From assembly GCF_965219885.1 (NCBI RefSeq), contig NZ_CBDCOT010000008.1, positions 572,329 through 636,328 of the forward strand: a stretch of DNA of 64,000 nt, given 5' to 3'. Position 1 is the stretch's first letter, and the number at the start of each line of letters is the position of its first letter. Source of the stretch: Curvivirga sp965219885 (GTDB taxonomy: Bacteria; Pseudomonadota; Alphaproteobacteria; UBA8366; Aestuariispiraceae). Positions 35,950-44,232 of the stretch are shown here, piece after piece. Made by a program: the position numbers and the translations under genes. The notes under the pieces are model-generated. The model saw nothing but the letters and a program-made list of their open reading frames with translations. It had not been told where the DNA came from and did not search any database.

Positions 35950-36330
35950 AAATAAGCCCTCTCTTGATCCTGTTCAATGAGAGGCACGTCACCTGTGATA
36001 AGGAAATGGAATTTGCAAATAGATATCCTTACGGATGCTCCAACTATATTTGCGTCAAACAAGGTGGCTCATTTTCTGAGTTCTATGCCTTGTCGTTTTG
36101 TGACCCTTAACCACAGGAATTGATCGGCTTCCTTTTTGGATTTTGTCTCAATCAATTCTTTTATATGCCTCCCGGCTAAATTAACAATGGACAATCTTGA
36201 CCAAATGGTCAAGAATAAAATTATTACGAGATAGATCAGACATTAATAACTTAATAACAAATATGACCAAGAATCTGATAAAATCCTTTTAATTTCTTAT
36301 AGTTCAGGACAGAAAGATACTATCCATTTC
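35950..36330. other. Divergent promoter region, preT / BASS transporter
   Basis: This 381-bp region separates preT from the BASS transporter gene and contains the second RutR operator at 36196-36213. No reading frame or other strong structure is seen in it. Confidence 0.6.
36196..36213. promoter_or_regulatory. RutR-type operator between preT and BASS transporter
   Basis: CTTGACCAAATGGTCAAG is identical over all 18 bp to the site at 27093-27110 and matches the RutR consensus. TTGACC on either strand could act as a -35 element, so it may control both divergent transcripts. Confidence 0.88.
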
Positions 36331-37251
36331 ATGATCGAAAAAATTGCAAAAAATGCATTTTGGCTGGTGCTATCAGCGATGATACTCGGCTTTTTTGTAC
36401 CAATCGTGAGTCATACAATTCGTCCCTATACTTTCGCATTTCTGTTTGGGGTCATGTTATGTGCACTCATGCGAATGCCTGATCCTGATTTTGCCCATGC
36501 AAAAGAAAAACAAAAAACACGTATGAGTATTTTGATCATCTGGCAGCTTTTTTTGACACCCGCGATTGTCTGGGGATTTTGCAAACTTGCCCAATTGCCA
36601 GATACACTCTCAACAGCCTTAATCGCTTGTGCATGTGCAGGCCCCGTTTTCTCAACACCTGCATTTGCAAAATTAAATAATCTTGATGCAGGCTTCACTA
36701 TTCAAAATGTGGTCATATCAAGTTTGTTAATGCCCATTTCCTTACTAGTCGCCGGGCTTCTCTTTTTACCCGTCATTCCTGATATTGATCTGCAAACATT
36801 TATCATCAGAGTGTTGATATTTTTATTCCTGCCATTTGTAATCGCCTATATCTATCGACGTTTGATCCAAACAGAAATGCAACAAAAACTTGATATGAGA
36901 CTTGGAGCATTAACAACTATCTGCCTTTGTTTAATGGCCTGCTCATTGATGGACGGATTATTAAATAAAGCAATTAACGACCCATATAAAATCGCTAGTT
37001 TAATAGTTTTGGTTATCAGTTTTAATCTGACATTGCAGGCGATCAGCAGCTATCTATTCAAACCGATGGACAAAAAAACAGCCCTAAATGCAGGGCTGGT
37101 TTGTGGATATAGAAACTGGACATTAACTTTGGCAATTACAGCTGGATCACTGGGAGAAGATTTCACAGCTCTTGTTGCTCTTGGCCAGTTCGGGGTGATG
37201 TTACTCCCCTTACCTAGCCTCAATTTTTTTGATCGGTTCATAAAAGCCTAA
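36331..37251 (+). CDS. BASS-type (bile acid:sodium symporter fold) transporter
   Basis: A 306-aa protein with about nine or ten hydrophobic helices and the SBF/BASS look: FAFLFGVMLCALMRM in helix 2, ALIACACAGPVFSTPAFAKL in the crossover region, and NAGLVCGYRNWTLTLAI near the end. Relatives transport organic anions or amines with Na+. The RutR operator 118 bp upstream suggests it moves a pyrimidine or a breakdown product such as beta-alanine or 3-hydroxypropionate, in or out; this is inference from context. It converges with an MFS gene. Confidence 0.78.
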   Translation: MIEKIAKNAFWLVLSAMILGFFVPIVSHTIRPYTFAFLFGVMLCALMRMPDPDFAHAKEKQKTRMSILIIWQLFLTPAIVWGFCKLAQLPDTLSTALIACACAGPVFSTPAFAKLNNLDAGFTIQNVVISSLLMPISLLVAGLLFLPVIPDIDLQTFIIRVLIFLFLPFVIAYIYRRLIQTEMQQKLDMRLGALTTICLCLMACSLMDGLLNKAINDPYKIASLIVLVISFNLTLQAISSYLFKPMDKKTALNAGLVCGYRNWTLTLAITAGSLGEDFTALVALGQFGVMLLPLPSLNFFDRFIKA

Positions 37252-37268
37252 ATGTGGTGGGCGGCTGA

Positions 37269-38534
37269 TTATTCAGCCGCCGCCGCAGACATTGTCAAAG
37301 GTCGTTCTTTCACTGGCAAATGAATAATTGCAGAGAAAGCACCGACCCCGACACCGATCCACCATACAAGATCATATGTACCATAAGCATCATAGAATAC
37401 ACCGCCTAGATACACGCCCATGAAACTGCCGAGTTGATGTGATAGGAAAACAAGCCCGTATAAAGTGCCCATATATTTCAAACCATAGATATAAGCGACC
37501 AAACCGGATGTTAATGGCACTGTTGCCAACCATAATGCGCCCATCGCCACAGAGAAAATCATAACTGACCAAGGTGTCATTGGGAAAATGATAAATAGGG
37601 CCCCGACGATTGTGCGTAAGACGTAAATAGTGACCAACAAATATTTCTTGGAATATTTCTTACCCAGAGCCCCCGCTGCAATCGCACCAACAATGTTGGC
37701 AACGCCAATCACAGCTAAAGAGAATGCGCCTAATGCAGAGGTACTGTCGATACCAATATCACGTAAGATGCTATCTGTTGGAATGCCTAGACAAACCTCA
37801 GTTACATATGCCGGGAAATGCGCCGTAATAAACGCTAATTGGAAACCACAGGAAAAGAAACCAAGAAAGATCATCGCATAACTTGGGTCTCTTAGTGCTT
37901 TCACCAACACTTCCCCAAGGCTTTCTTCCAATTCAACTTTGGTCGCCATTTTTTCAGTGCGTAACATTGGCAATACAACCAACACTGCAATGATAGCCAC
38001 AGCAAATACTAAAAAGACATTTGACCAGTTCATATATTGTAATAGCGCATTGGCAATTGGTGGACCAATCACTTGGCCTGCAGAACCTGCCGCCGTTGCA
38101 ATACCAAGTGCTAGGGAACGATTTTCTGCAGAAGCACTACGGCCTACCACAGCTAAAATCACACCAAAACCTGTACCTGCGATACCAAACCCAACAAAGA
38201 TTTCATATAGCTGATGTCCAAGTGGTGTTGTAGAATATGCGCTTAAAACCAACCCTAAAGCATAAATAATTGCACCAAGGATAATTGCCTTCATATCCCC
38301 GAATTTTTCTGCCAGCGCCCCAAAAATCGGCTGTCCAATACCCCAAGCCAGATTTTGAATGGCAATCGCCAAAGAAAACTCATAACGAAGCCAGCCAAAT
38401 TCCTCAGCAATTGGAATTTGAAACACACCAAAACTTGCGCGGATCGCAAATCCTGTCATTAGAATGATACATCCAGCAAACAAGATTGGAGTAAATACGG
38501 ATGTTTTCTCCGTCGTCGCAGCCTGTACAGTCAT
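37269..38534 (-). CDS. Major facilitator superfamily transporter
   Basis: A 421-aa MFS permease with 12 hydrophobic segments. The loop 2-3 motif is GALAEKFGDMKA, and helix 5 has GIATAAGSAGQVIGPPIA. The overall layout resembles oxalate/formate- or monocarboxylate-type carriers (RASFGVFQIPIAEEFGW at the N-terminus). ATG 38534 with AAGGG upstream is preferred over an in-frame TTG. Substrate unknown; the neighbouring pyrimidine genes may be coincidental. The stop codon sits in the loop of a GC hairpin (37260-37281). Confidence 0.88.
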   Translation of the reverse strand: MTVQAATTEKTSVFTPILFAGCIILMTGFAIRASFGVFQIPIAEEFGWLRYEFSLAIAIQNLAWGIGQPIFGALAEKFGDMKAIILGAIIYALGLVLSAYSTTPLGHQLYEIFVGFGIAGTGFGVILAVVGRSASAENRSLALGIATAAGSAGQVIGPPIANALLQYMNWSNVFLVFAVAIIAVLVVLPMLRTEKMATKVELEESLGEVLVKALRDPSYAMIFLGFFSCGFQLAFITAHFPAYVTEVCLGIPTDSILRDIGIDSTSALGAFSLAVIGVANIVGAIAAGALGKKYSKKYLLVTIYVLRTIVGALFIIFPMTPWSVMIFSVAMGALWLATVPLTSGLVAYIYGLKYMGTLYGLVFLSHQLGSFMGVYLGGVFYDAYGTYDLVWWIGVGVGAFSAIIHLPVKERPLTMSAAAAE

Positions 38535-38682
38535 AATTCTGATCCCTTTAACCAAGTTCCAAACTTATATCCCTTAAGTCTGAACCTTTATTCATTTAAC
38601 AGACAAAATATAGGCTTCGTATTTTGGAAACAATGGATGGTCAGAGAATAACATTTATTCCTAAGAATTTCATAAAAGAAAA

Positions 38683-38702
38683 GGCGTGCCAGATGACACG
38701 CC
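38683..38702 (-). terminator. Intrinsic terminator of the PAS-MCP operon
   Basis: Stem GGCGTG/CACGCC with an 8-nt loop, followed on the minus strand by TTTTCTTTT, 26 nt beyond the chemoreceptor stop. Confidence 0.75.
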
Positions 38703-38727
38703 GTTAAAAACTATAATTTCTATAGAG

Positions 38728-39849
38728 TTAGCTATTCAACACACGTTGTAATTCTTGTGCCTGACTGGCAAGGTCTTTGGAAACGTCCCGCACTTCCGTT
38801 GCGCTTCGATTCACATTTCCAACATTTTGGGTCATGCTGGCAACATGTGTGGAAATTTCTGAGACGCCTGATGCAGCTTCCTGTACATTTCGGGCAATTT
38901 CATCTGTTGCTTCGCCTTGCTCATGAACTGCTGTTGCAATACCTGCAGATACATCACTGATATTGTTTATAGAATTTGAAATTTGACCAATTGCACTTAC
39001 CGCAGATACGGATGCATTTTGTATATTATCGACCTGTACCTTAATGTCTTCAGTCGCGCGTGCAGTTTGATTAGCAAGGCTCTTAACTTCATTTGCAACA
39101 ACCGCAAATCCTTTCCCTGCATCCCCCGCACGTGCAGCTTCAATAGTTGCGTTAAGTGCTAATAGATTTGTTTGGGCGGCAATATCATTAATTAAAGAGA
39201 CAACGTTTTCAATTTCAGTTGAGGCACGAGACAAACCTTGAACCAGATCATTAGCTGCTTCTGCATCAGATACAGCAGCCTGGGCCATATTGGATGATTT
39301 AGCTACCTGTTGATTAATATCTTGGATAGAGGTGTTAAGCTGGGTGGCAGCCGAAGCCACGGTATTTGTATTTGCTCCAGCTTCCTCCGCTCCGGCTGCG
39401 ACACTAGCTGACAAACTTTCTGTATCAGCAACCGAAGTAGACATATCCTGGGCATTAGCATTTAGTTGGGTAGAAGCAGCCGTAATCGTGCTAACCAATT
39501 CACCAAAGGCATTCATCTTCGTTTCCACACTATCTGCCGCAGAATTGATTTCGGCAACCGCATCCCTATAAGCACCTAGCATACCATGTTCAGAAACACG
39601 CCGATAATAACGATTAGTAGCCATAAATCTCAGCGTTGCAGTTGATTCACGCACATAAGAATCTGTACGATCAATCATTTCATTAATCTTATGACAAAGC
39701 TTACGCTCGACACCTTCCTCCTTGGTAATTCCCGAAACTCTCGCCTCAAAATCCCCTTGGCAAATACGTTCAATGACGCCAAGAATCTGCTCTATCGTTT
39801 CTTGTCTGACATGATTAATTTTTGGCCCTTTATTTGCGCGTCTAAACAT
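38728..39849 (-). CDS. Soluble methyl-accepting chemotaxis protein
   Basis: A 373-aa chemoreceptor without transmembrane segments. The C-terminal signalling domain is complete, with the hairpin tip region ALNATIEAARAGDAGKGFAV VANEVKSLA that binds CheA and CheW, flanked by coiled coils. The first ~110 residues look like a HAMP-related connector (GDFEARVSG, KINEMIDRTDSYV) and have no sensor domain. The start overlaps the PAS gene upstream by 8 nt, so the PAS protein is probably its sensor: together they resemble an Aer aerotaxis receptor split in two. No C-terminal CheR-tethering pentapeptide is seen. Confidence 0.92.
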   Translation of the reverse strand: MFRRANKGPKINHVRQETIEQILGVIERICQGDFEARVSGITKEEGVERKLCHKINEMIDRTDSYVRESTATLRFMATNRYYRRVSEHGMLGAYRDAVAEINSAADSVETKMNAFGELVSTITAASTQLNANAQDMSTSVADTESLSASVAAGAEEAGANTNTVASAATQLNTSIQDINQQVAKSSNMAQAAVSDAEAANDLVQGLSRASTEIENVVSLINDIAAQTNLLALNATIEAARAGDAGKGFAVVANEVKSLANQTARATEDIKVQVDNIQNASVSAVSAIGQISNSINNISDVSAGIATAVHEQGEATDEIARNVQEAASGVSEISTHVASMTQNVGNVNRSATEVRDVSKDLASQAQELQRVLNS

Positions 39850-40372
39850 GCTTACTCTCCTTGGCTAATTGAGCCATAAATTCATTATATTCCATTCCTT
39901 TATCAGCTAGGATTTCATTTAAAGCAGTCATGGAATCTCTAATTCCCTGCTTGCGATTTGATGCAGTTTCTTCAATCTTTCTCAGTTGGTCATATAATGG
40001 CTCAATAATCGACTGTACGATCTTTGGATCAGGAACCCGTCGTGTAGAATGATATCCTACAACCTGCTTGTTAAGGATACTTGGTGTGACATGTGCTAAC
40101 ACCCAATAGTGATCCCCGTTTTTAGTAGAATTCACAACATAGGCAAACACCTCGTGTTTTTCCTTTATCCGCTCCCACAAAAATTCGAAAATTACACGCG
40201 GCATATTTGGATTACGTATCATGCTATGAGGTTGGCCAATCACCTCATCTTCTGTGTAACCCGCGATGTTTAAGAAAACATCATTTGCATATGTAATTCT
40301 ACCCTTTAGATCCGTCTTACTGACAATCAAACTTTCATGATCAAAAAATACTTCTTTCCCCTGATAACGCAT
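39842..40372 (-). CDS. Aer-like PAS sensor protein
   Basis: A 176-aa protein with one PAS domain at residues about 10-120: LKGRITYANDVFLNIAGYTE, EVIGQPHSMIRNPNMPRVIF, NGDHYWVLAHVTPSI. This wording is that of the FAD-binding PAS of Aer and related energy-taxis receptors. A C-terminal helix (about 135-176) may dock on the chemoreceptor encoded just downstream, whose start it overlaps by 8 nt. It has no output domain of its own. FAD binding is expected from the family, not shown. Confidence 0.85.
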   Translation of the reverse strand: MRYQGKEVFFDHESLIVSKTDLKGRITYANDVFLNIAGYTEDEVIGQPHSMIRNPNMPRVIFEFLWERIKEKHEVFAYVVNSTKNGDHYWVLAHVTPSILNKQVVGYHSTRRVPDPKIVQSIIEPLYDQLRKIEETASNRKQGIRDSMTALNEILADKGMEYNEFMAQLAKESKHV

Positions 40373-40858
40373 ATGCGCCCCCGTCTTAAAATCACATAGA
40401 TATCGAACACCCCAACAAAATGCCCCCCAGCATTTCTATGTTTTATTACCAATCTAAGGGAAAAGTTTCATAAAGCTGATATTCTATGTAAAGACCTTTG
40501 CAAGAAAAACATTCACCATAATATACAGAATTCATTGAATATTTTAATTTTCCTCATCTAAATTAGGTGAGTAAATTCTAGTAACTTTACCAACCGAAAA
40601 AGGAATACCAACATCATCATCCAAACTTATAATTACTTTTTTAAATATTCTAATTATACAACTGATCAATTTTTAACGATATTTTATCAATTATTAATCT
40701 TACATTAATAAATCACATAATTTTTAATAATATTAAATTTTATGTAATATTTCATATTCTATCATTTCTAGAATATAAAATATTCACACAAGCTATTTCT
40801 GTGATAAGCTTTGCATGAATGAATTCCCCTATAACAAAATAACTTAGGGTTGAGTCTT
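40373..40858. other. AT-rich intergenic region
   Basis: This 486-bp region lies between the divergent PAS gene and the solute-binding protein gene. It is extremely AT-rich after 40640. The only clear structure is an inverted repeat ATATTCTA-N7-TAGAATAT at 40754-40776. I see no gene. Confidence 0.55.
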
Positions 40859-41686
40859 ATGAAAAGTTTAAAAATATCATTTTTTTATAATAGGTTTGCA
40901 TTTTTTGTAACCGCCTTCATATCCATATATCTTGTTTTAATTTCATTGGCGAATGCATGCGACGAAATTATCATTTCCGGTCACCCTAATTATCCACCGT
41001 ATCAATGGCGACACGAAGATGAGATTATAGGCGCCAGTATCGACATTGCCCGCAAAATACTTGATGAGCAAAAAATTGAAGTAAAAACACCATATGTCGG
41101 CCCTTGGAAACGTGTTTTACGTTCCGCAGAACATGGCGATATTGATATGGTCGTCGCACTCAAAAACACCAAAGAAAGGCAACAATATCTCCATTTCAAC
41201 GATACACCATTTTACATCAACCCCTTTGTTGTTTGGACAAAGGCGGGTGACGAATTCACCTTTAATAAGTGGGAAGATCTTATTGGTAAAAGAGGCGGAA
41301 AAAACCTCGGCGATAGATATGGTGATCCCTTTGATGCTTTTTTGGAAGAAAACCTATCGGTGACTTCGGTAAATAGTGTGGCCTCCAATTATAAACTTTT
41401 AGCAACAGGCAGACATAATTATTACATTCACGGACTATATCCCGGTCGATCATTTCTAGCAGTTAACAACCTCAGTCATAAATTTACTGCACTTGATAAA
41501 ACGATAAATGAGGGTTTTGTTCATAATGCATTTTCAAAAAAATCCAATTGTTTACATCTTAATCATGTCTTCAATTTAAGACTTAAAGAAATGATGGAAA
41601 ATGGTGAAACCCAAATAGCCATGGAGAGAAACCTAAAACTTTGGCAGACTTTGGGAAAACCAACAAATCTAGAGCTAAGCAATTAA
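40859..41686 (+). CDS. Periplasmic solute-binding protein (family 3, amino-acid type)
   Basis: A 275-aa SBP_bac_3-like protein. The N-terminus is a signal peptide (KSLKISFFYNRF, hydrophobic stretch, then SLANA before CDEI). The mature part starts IISGHPNYPPYQW, and GASIDIARKILDEQKIEVKT and DMVVALKNTKERQQYLHF are typical. ATG 40859 with AGGG upstream is preferred over the TTG at 40850. No ABC permease or ATPase is nearby, so it may be a sensory or orphan binding protein, a type common in marine Rhodospirillales. Confidence 0.85.
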   Translation: MKSLKISFFYNRFAFFVTAFISIYLVLISLANACDEIIISGHPNYPPYQWRHEDEIIGASIDIARKILDEQKIEVKTPYVGPWKRVLRSAEHGDIDMVVALKNTKERQQYLHFNDTPFYINPFVVWTKAGDEFTFNKWEDLIGKRGGKNLGDRYGDPFDAFLEENLSVTSVNSVASNYKLLATGRHNYYIHGLYPGRSFLAVNNLSHKFTALDKTINEGFVHNAFSKKSNCLHLNHVFNLRLKEMMENGETQIAMERNLKLWQTLGKPTNLELSN

Positions 41687-41695
41687 AGTGACTAA

Positions 41696-41950
41696 ATGGA
41701 AAACACACAAAAATATCAATGCCTTTGCTGTGGGTATCGAACCTTAGATGAACCTGCAACAGGAAATTACGACATTTGTCCTGTCTGTTTTTGGGAAGAT
41801 GATCCGATTCAAGCAAGTGATCCGGATTATAAAGGTGGCGCAAACCAAGTAAGCCTTATCCAAGCTCGGTCAAACTATTCAGTTTTTGGAGCTTCTGACA
41901 AAGATTTACTGGAACATGTTCGACCACCAATGGAACACGAAAAAATATAG
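41696..41950 (+). CDS. CPCC-type cysteine-rich protein
   Basis: An 84-aa protein with two Cys pairs, CLCCGYRT and CPVCFWEDD, as in the CPCC family of putative zinc-binding proteins. The downstream YKGGANQVSLIQARSNYSVFG is also typical. Function unknown. It starts 9 nt after the solute-binding protein stop, so it may share that transcript. A bidirectional terminator follows. Confidence 0.82.
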   Translation: MENTQKYQCLCCGYRTLDEPATGNYDICPVCFWEDDPIQASDPDYKGGANQVSLIQARSNYSVFGASDKDLLEHVRPPMEHEKI

Positions 41951-41954
41951 TAAC

Positions 41955-41987
41955 AAGAAGCCTATAGATAATATCTACAGGCTTCTT
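41955..41987. terminator. Bidirectional terminator
   Basis: A 9-bp stem AAGAAGCCT/AGGCTTCTT extended by an inner 5-bp stem after one mismatch, between convergent CPCC and tautomerase genes, with flanking A/T runs. Confidence 0.75.
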
Positions 41988-41995
41988 ATTTAACA

Positions 41996-42211
41996 TTAAA
42001 CTTCGATAATTTTATCAGATGAGTTTTTCCACTCATCGGTCAACATACCGTGATAACCCCAGTTTTCCTCTTCAATTTCCTGAAGAACAATATGGATATG
42101 TTCGGGTTTCTTATTCAGTGTTCTCACCAATGTTTCTGTCATTTCTTTGACAATGGTTCGTTTCTGATCACGATTGGCACCTTTGGTGATTTGCACATTG
42201 ATATAAGGCAT
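41996..42211 (-). CDS. 4-oxalocrotonate tautomerase family protein
   Basis: A 71-aa tautomerase subunit. After Met removal the N-terminus is the catalytic Pro (MPYINVQITKG), the general base of the family. The rest fits (RDQKRTIVKEMTETLVRTL, HIHIVLQEIEEENWGYHG). It forms small homo-oligomers that interconvert keto and enol forms; the substrate is unknown. A strong AGGAGGT lies just before the ATG. The gene appears monocistronic. Confidence 0.92.
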   Translation of the reverse strand: MPYINVQITKGANRDQKRTIVKEMTETLVRTLNKKPEHIHIVLQEIEEENWGYHGMLTDEWKNSSDKIIEV

Positions 42212-42314
42212 ATATCGACCTCCTGTTCATAAAGTTTCCGCTTCTTCACATATAGTGAGGAAAAATGAAACAACTACTACAAGATTGAAAATTTTACCTT
42301 TTTCTCTAAATCAC

Positions 42315-43277
42315 TTACTTACCCAGTTTATTGTAGGAGTAAATCGCAAGTAACTCAGCGGCAATAGTCGCGCCGGCCAAAGCTGTGATATCCGCGTGGT
42401 CATAAGGTGGTGAAACCTCAACCACATCCATGCCTACCGCATTAATGCCCGCCAGATTACGTAACAAGATCATCATATCCGGTGATGTCACCCCGCCAAA
42501 TACGGGCGTCCCTGTCCCCGGTGCAAAGGCCGGATCCAGACAATCAATATCAAAGGTGATATATGCCTTATCATTTCCAACGATACGTTTGATTTCAGCA
42601 GCACAAGCTTCCGGTCCATGTTTTGAAACCCAACGCGCATCCAAAATATTGAAACCTAATGTATCAGGATTGGTTGTACGCAAACCAATCTGAACCGATT
42701 TTTCTGGAATTATAATCCCTTCCTTTGCGGCTTGATAGAACATGGTACCATGATCTACACGCCCGTCTTCGTCATCATTGGACCATGTATCTGAATGGGC
42801 ATCAAAATGGATCAAAGACAAAGGACCGTGTTTTTCAGCATGTGCTTGCAAAACAGGGTATGTAATAAAATGATCTCCCCCCAAGGTCAGTGTCGCTGTG
42901 TCTTGATCCAGAATATTCTTGATATGATTACGAATTTCTCCCGGCATATCTTCCAGGCGCCCATGATCAAAGGAGACATCGCCATAATCCACCATGGCTA
43001 ATTCGTCGAACATATTGAAATCCCAATCATATGGACGTTCCCATGCGATTTGGGAGGATGCTTCACGAATAGCGCGTGGGCCAAAACGTGTGCCTGGACG
43101 GCCGGATGTTGCCGTATCAACAGGCACCCCTGTAATAGCCACATCAACCCCATCTAGATCACGACTATAACGACGGCGAAAAAAACTCGTTACGCCGGCA
43201 AATGTATTTTCCGGATGAAGGCCGTAATTGCTTTTACTTAGAAAAGCCGCATCACCAAAAATTTCTTCTTCACTCAT
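42315..43277 (-). CDS. speB: Agmatinase
   Basis: A 320-aa ureohydrolase of normal length. The binuclear Mn site is visible in GGDHFITYP, HFDAHSDTW and TFDIDCLDPAFAPGTGTP. It converts agmatine to putrescine and urea; the family also contains guanidinobutyrase and related enzymes, so the exact substrate is likely but not certain. It is divergent from a LuxR-type regulator with a 20-bp palindrome in between. The product putrescine could feed the PuuA-like enzymes at 2-5 kb. Confidence 0.9.
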   Translation of the reverse strand: MSEEEIFGDAAFLSKSNYGLHPENTFAGVTSFFRRRYSRDLDGVDVAITGVPVDTATSGRPGTRFGPRAIREASSQIAWERPYDWDFNMFDELAMVDYGDVSFDHGRLEDMPGEIRNHIKNILDQDTATLTLGGDHFITYPVLQAHAEKHGPLSLIHFDAHSDTWSNDDEDGRVDHGTMFYQAAKEGIIIPEKSVQIGLRTTNPDTLGFNILDARWVSKHGPEACAAEIKRIVGNDKAYITFDIDCLDPAFAPGTGTPVFGGVTSPDMMILLRNLAGINAVGMDVVEVSPPYDHADITALAGATIAAELLAIYSYNKLGK

Positions 43278-43349
43278 AAGGATCGTCCTAATCTTGATTT
43301 TCTATTTCTTTTATTTGCAAAGAAGGTAGATAGGGCGCTTTGTAAATGA

Positions 43350-43369
43350 TATATCCCTAAAGGGATATA
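43350..43369. promoter_or_regulatory. 20-bp palindrome (lux-box-like) between speB and luxR-type gene
   Basis: TATATCCCTAAAGGGATATA is complementary over 9 bp on each side of an AA centre. It lies 18 bp upstream of the LuxR-type start and 72 bp upstream of speB. Its length and symmetry fit a LuxR-family operator, and it may control both genes. Confidence 0.6.
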
Positions 43370-43387
43370 ATTTAAGTACTAAAAATC

Positions 43388-44227
43388 GTGAAAGATATAT
43401 TAGATAAATTAGCGCATGTGACCGCCTCTATCGGTGATATTGGCTTTTTTGAAAACCTGACAAGTTTTCTCAAAAGTCATATCAACTTTGACAGATTAAG
43501 CGTTGATGCAGTTTTTGGAGATCTGCGTCCAATTCCTGTCTATGATAATTGCCCGCCTGAAGAATATGACATCTATACAGCCCGTTATCTCAAAGGCCCT
43601 TATAAACTTGACCCCGTTTGGCAATATTGTCAGCAACAAGACACTCCCATATCAAAATCCTATACCATGGATGATTTCCACACGGTGTCATTTAAGAAAT
43701 CCAAATTTTATCAAGACTATTATGTTCAAACAGAAGTGATAGATGAAGTTGGTTTCATCTGTATTCTGGAAGATAACAGAGCCCTAACCCTAAGTATGGT
43801 TAGGCGGCGAAATCAGCGACTATTTTCCCGAGCAGATATGGAATTTCTCTTGGCTTATGAGAAAATAGTCATCGCAATGTTAAAATCACATTGGCGCGTA
43901 TTAAGTCGTAAACTATCTAGTGAGAGCCATACAAGAAATATTAATGATATTCTGGATACTGGTCTAGAGACTTTTGCAAAATCCATTCTGACATCAAAAG
44001 AACAGAAAGTCGTAACCTTAATATTACAGGGAAATGATAATAAAAATATTGCCCACCTTATGGACATCACCATTGGCACAGTTAAAAACCATCGAAAAGC
44101 CATTTATCGCAAACTTGATATCACCACTTACGCCGAATTGTTTTCTTTATTCCTACTGTCTTTGCGAAATGTAGAAAAGGCCGTCTCTGCCGATCCGATG
44201 GTTTTGGTCGAAAACAAGGAATCATAA
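43388..44227 (+). CDS. LuxR-family transcriptional regulator
   Basis: A 279-aa regulator. The C-terminal HTH is at residues about 200-260 (SKEQKVVTLILQGNDNKNIA, then TIGTVKNHRKAIYRKL). The N-terminal ~170 residues look like a GAF-like or autoinducer-binding-like domain (KDILDKLAHVTASIGD, EVGFICILEDNRALTLSMVRR), but I cannot confirm acyl-homoserine lactone residues, and there is no luxI gene in the window. The start is GTG at 43388, directly after the palindrome. Control of the divergent speB is the simplest idea, perhaps in response to a polyamine or related compound. Confidence 0.85.
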   Translation: MKDILDKLAHVTASIGDIGFFENLTSFLKSHINFDRLSVDAVFGDLRPIPVYDNCPPEEYDIYTARYLKGPYKLDPVWQYCQQQDTPISKSYTMDDFHTVSFKKSKFYQDYYVQTEVIDEVGFICILEDNRALTLSMVRRRNQRLFSRADMEFLLAYEKIVIAMLKSHWRVLSRKLSSESHTRNINDILDTGLETFAKSILTSKEQKVVTLILQGNDNKNIAHLMDITIGTVKNHRKAIYRKLDITTYAELFSLFLLSLRNVEKAVSADPMVLVENKES

Positions 44228-44232
44228 TTCAC

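Noticed and set aside
37260..37281. GC hairpin at the end of the MFS gene as a terminator
   Set aside because: The stem is perfect but is partly coding (Ala codons) and no T-run follows on either strand.
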